Positions 31,492 to 32,301 of a stretch of DNA of 32,301 nucleotides are shown one piece after another. The translations under genes and the position numbers were made by a program. Source of the stretch: Syntrophobacterales bacterium (GTDB lineage Bacteria > Desulfobacterota > Syntrophia > Syntrophales > UBA2192); assembly GCA_018053845.1 (NCBI GenBank), contig JAGPKU010000023.1, forward strand, positions 1 to 32,301, read 5' to 3'. The notes below the pieces were generated by a model, which was not told where the DNA came from, made no database searches, and saw only the letters and a program-made list of their open reading frames with translations. Position 1 is the stretch's first letter. The number at the start of each line of letters is the position of its first letter.

Positions 31492-32301
31492 CTACCGGCC
31501 GATTCGCTTCAGGAACCCGTCGATTCCCTCCCGGTAGGCCCCCGCAGACAGGATGAGGGCGTCGTTGTGCCCGCCGCGGAGCTTGATGAACGCTTTGGGC
31601 TCCGGTGCCGCCTCGTAGAGGGCGAGCCCCTGGGAGAACGGGACGATCTCGTCGTCGGTGCTGTGGATGACCAGCACGGGGCACCGGACGTTGCGGACGT
31701 GCTCGAGGGCGTTGTACTCGAAGCGCGCGAGCCACCGGACGGGCAGGAACGGGTAGTGATGGCCCGCGATGTCGACGAAGTTCGTGAAGGTGGAGTCGAG
31801 GATGAGGGCCGCGGGAGGCGTCCCCCGGGCGAGCTTCGCGGCGACAGGTCCTCCGAGGGACTGGCCGTAGAGCAGGATCTGTCCCGCGGGGACCTTGCGG
31901 CTCTCCGTCAGGTACCGCCATGCCCCTCCCGCATCGCTGTAGGTTCCCTCCTCGGAGGGCTTTCCCCGGCTGCGGCCGTATCCCCGGTAATCGTAGATGA
32001 AGATGGAGAGGCCGACCCGGTGAAGAATCTCGACGAAGGGGAGATTGTAGGAGATGTTGCCGCCGTTTCCGTGGCTGAAGAGGACGACGCCCCGGCCGGC
32101 CCCCGACGGCACGAACCAGGCGGAGAGCCGCACGCCGTCGTCCGCCTCGAAGGTCACCTCCTCATAGGGCAGTCCCCGGTCCGCCGGCGTCGCGATGATC
32201 TGCCCGTCGGGGAAGTAGACGAGTTTCGACTGCAGGAAGAACATCAAGGCCAGGACCCCGGTAATCGAAAGGGCGACGGCGCGGAGGGCCGAGGGGAGCA
32301 T
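31492..32301 (-). CDS. Alpha/beta hydrolase (BEM46/YfhR-like), membrane-anchored
   Basis: A 269-residue hydrolase whose start codon is the last three bases of the window. A hydrophobic N-terminal segment (VALSITGVLALMFFLQ) probably anchors it. The alpha/beta hydrolase core has the oxyanion region FSHGNGGNISYN, FIYDYRGYGRSRG, nucleophile S148 in YGQSLGGPV, the acid in HSTDDEIVP (D216 or D217) and H245 (LRGGHNDAL). That is a complete catalytic triad. The family hydrolyses unknown esters or acyl groups; lipid or membrane substrates are likely given the anchor. It is the first gene of a pair with the methyltransferase. Because the window ends at the ATG, the SD and promoter are outside. Confidence 0.9.
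   Translation of the reverse strand: MLPSALRAVALSITGVLALMFFLQSKLVYFPDGQIIATPADRGLPYEEVTFEADDGVRLSAWFVPSGAGRGVVLFSHGNGGNISYNLPFVEILHRVGLSIFIYDYRGYGRSRGKPSEEGTYSDAGGAWRYLTESRKVPAGQILLYGQSLGGPVAAKLARGTPPAALILDSTFTNFVDIAGHHYPFLPVRWLARFEYNALEHVRNVRCPVLVIHSTDDEIVPFSQGLALYEAAPEPKAFIKLRGGHNDALILSAGAYREGIDGFLKRIGR

Overview
The window is GC-rich with very few non-coding stretches, and almost every gene starts at a clear Shine-Dalgarno (SD) site, with frequent GTG and TTG starts. The gene content points to an anaerobic, Gram-negative, deltaproteobacterial (Desulfobacterota-like, perhaps Syntrophales-like) genome: DUF362 and polyferredoxin electron-carrier genes, an adenosylcobalamin-dependent ribonucleotide reductase, an octaheme c-type cytochrome, a GGDEF response regulator, an MCE/Mla envelope lipid system and UGA-decoded selenoproteins. 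The taxonomic placement is inference; there is no rRNA or tRNA gene here.

Layout. 1-5665: iron-sulfur/DUF362 electron-transfer genes (a left-edge partial gene, a Tat-exported DUF362 protein overlapping a NapH/NapG-like polyferredoxin, and a DUF362-ferredoxin), with three small genes between them, one of 58 codons behind a very good promoter. 5785-8601: REC-GGDEF regulator, DUF1893 protein and a DUF2600-type class IB terpene synthase. 8921-9448: a selenocysteine peroxiredoxin interrupted by an in-frame TGA. 9718-11216: ketopantoate-reductase-like and isochorismatase-like enzymes. 11232-15674 (minus): GAF protein, GAPDH, class II RNR NrdJ and a C_GCAxxG_C_C redox protein. 15827-20137 (minus): a five-gene Mla-type operon (sensor-like lipoprotein, STAS-MlaE, MlaF, MlaD, auxiliary lipoprotein) behind an extended -10 promoter. 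20323-22855: divergent HtrA protease and lytic transglycosylase. 22965-28067 (minus): membrane-fused spermidine-synthase-like protein, fatty-acid-hydroxylase family protein, HisF and a lipoprotein MsrAB. 28180-29838 (minus): the most unusual gene, a membrane-anchored rhodanese domain joined to an octaheme HAO-like cytochrome. Its active-site loop carries two TGA codons exactly where this rhodanese type has CxC, so it reads as U-A-U. 29977-30692: two tandem paralogous lipoproteins; the first appears to need a -1 frameshift at a dnaX-like A AAA AAG site. 30819-32301 (minus): alpha/beta hydrolase and methyltransferase.

Themes. Two independent recoded selenoproteins in 32 kb imply a working Sec system encoded elsewhere in the genome. 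The Sec peroxiredoxin, the MsrAB lipoprotein and the Sec rhodanese-cytochrome suggest strong investment in thiol/selenol redox chemistry, part of it in the periplasm. A family of short purine-rich intergenic repeats (exact 13-15 nt matches between sites) recurs at gene ends and starts and in several places supplies stop codons, SD sites or start codons.
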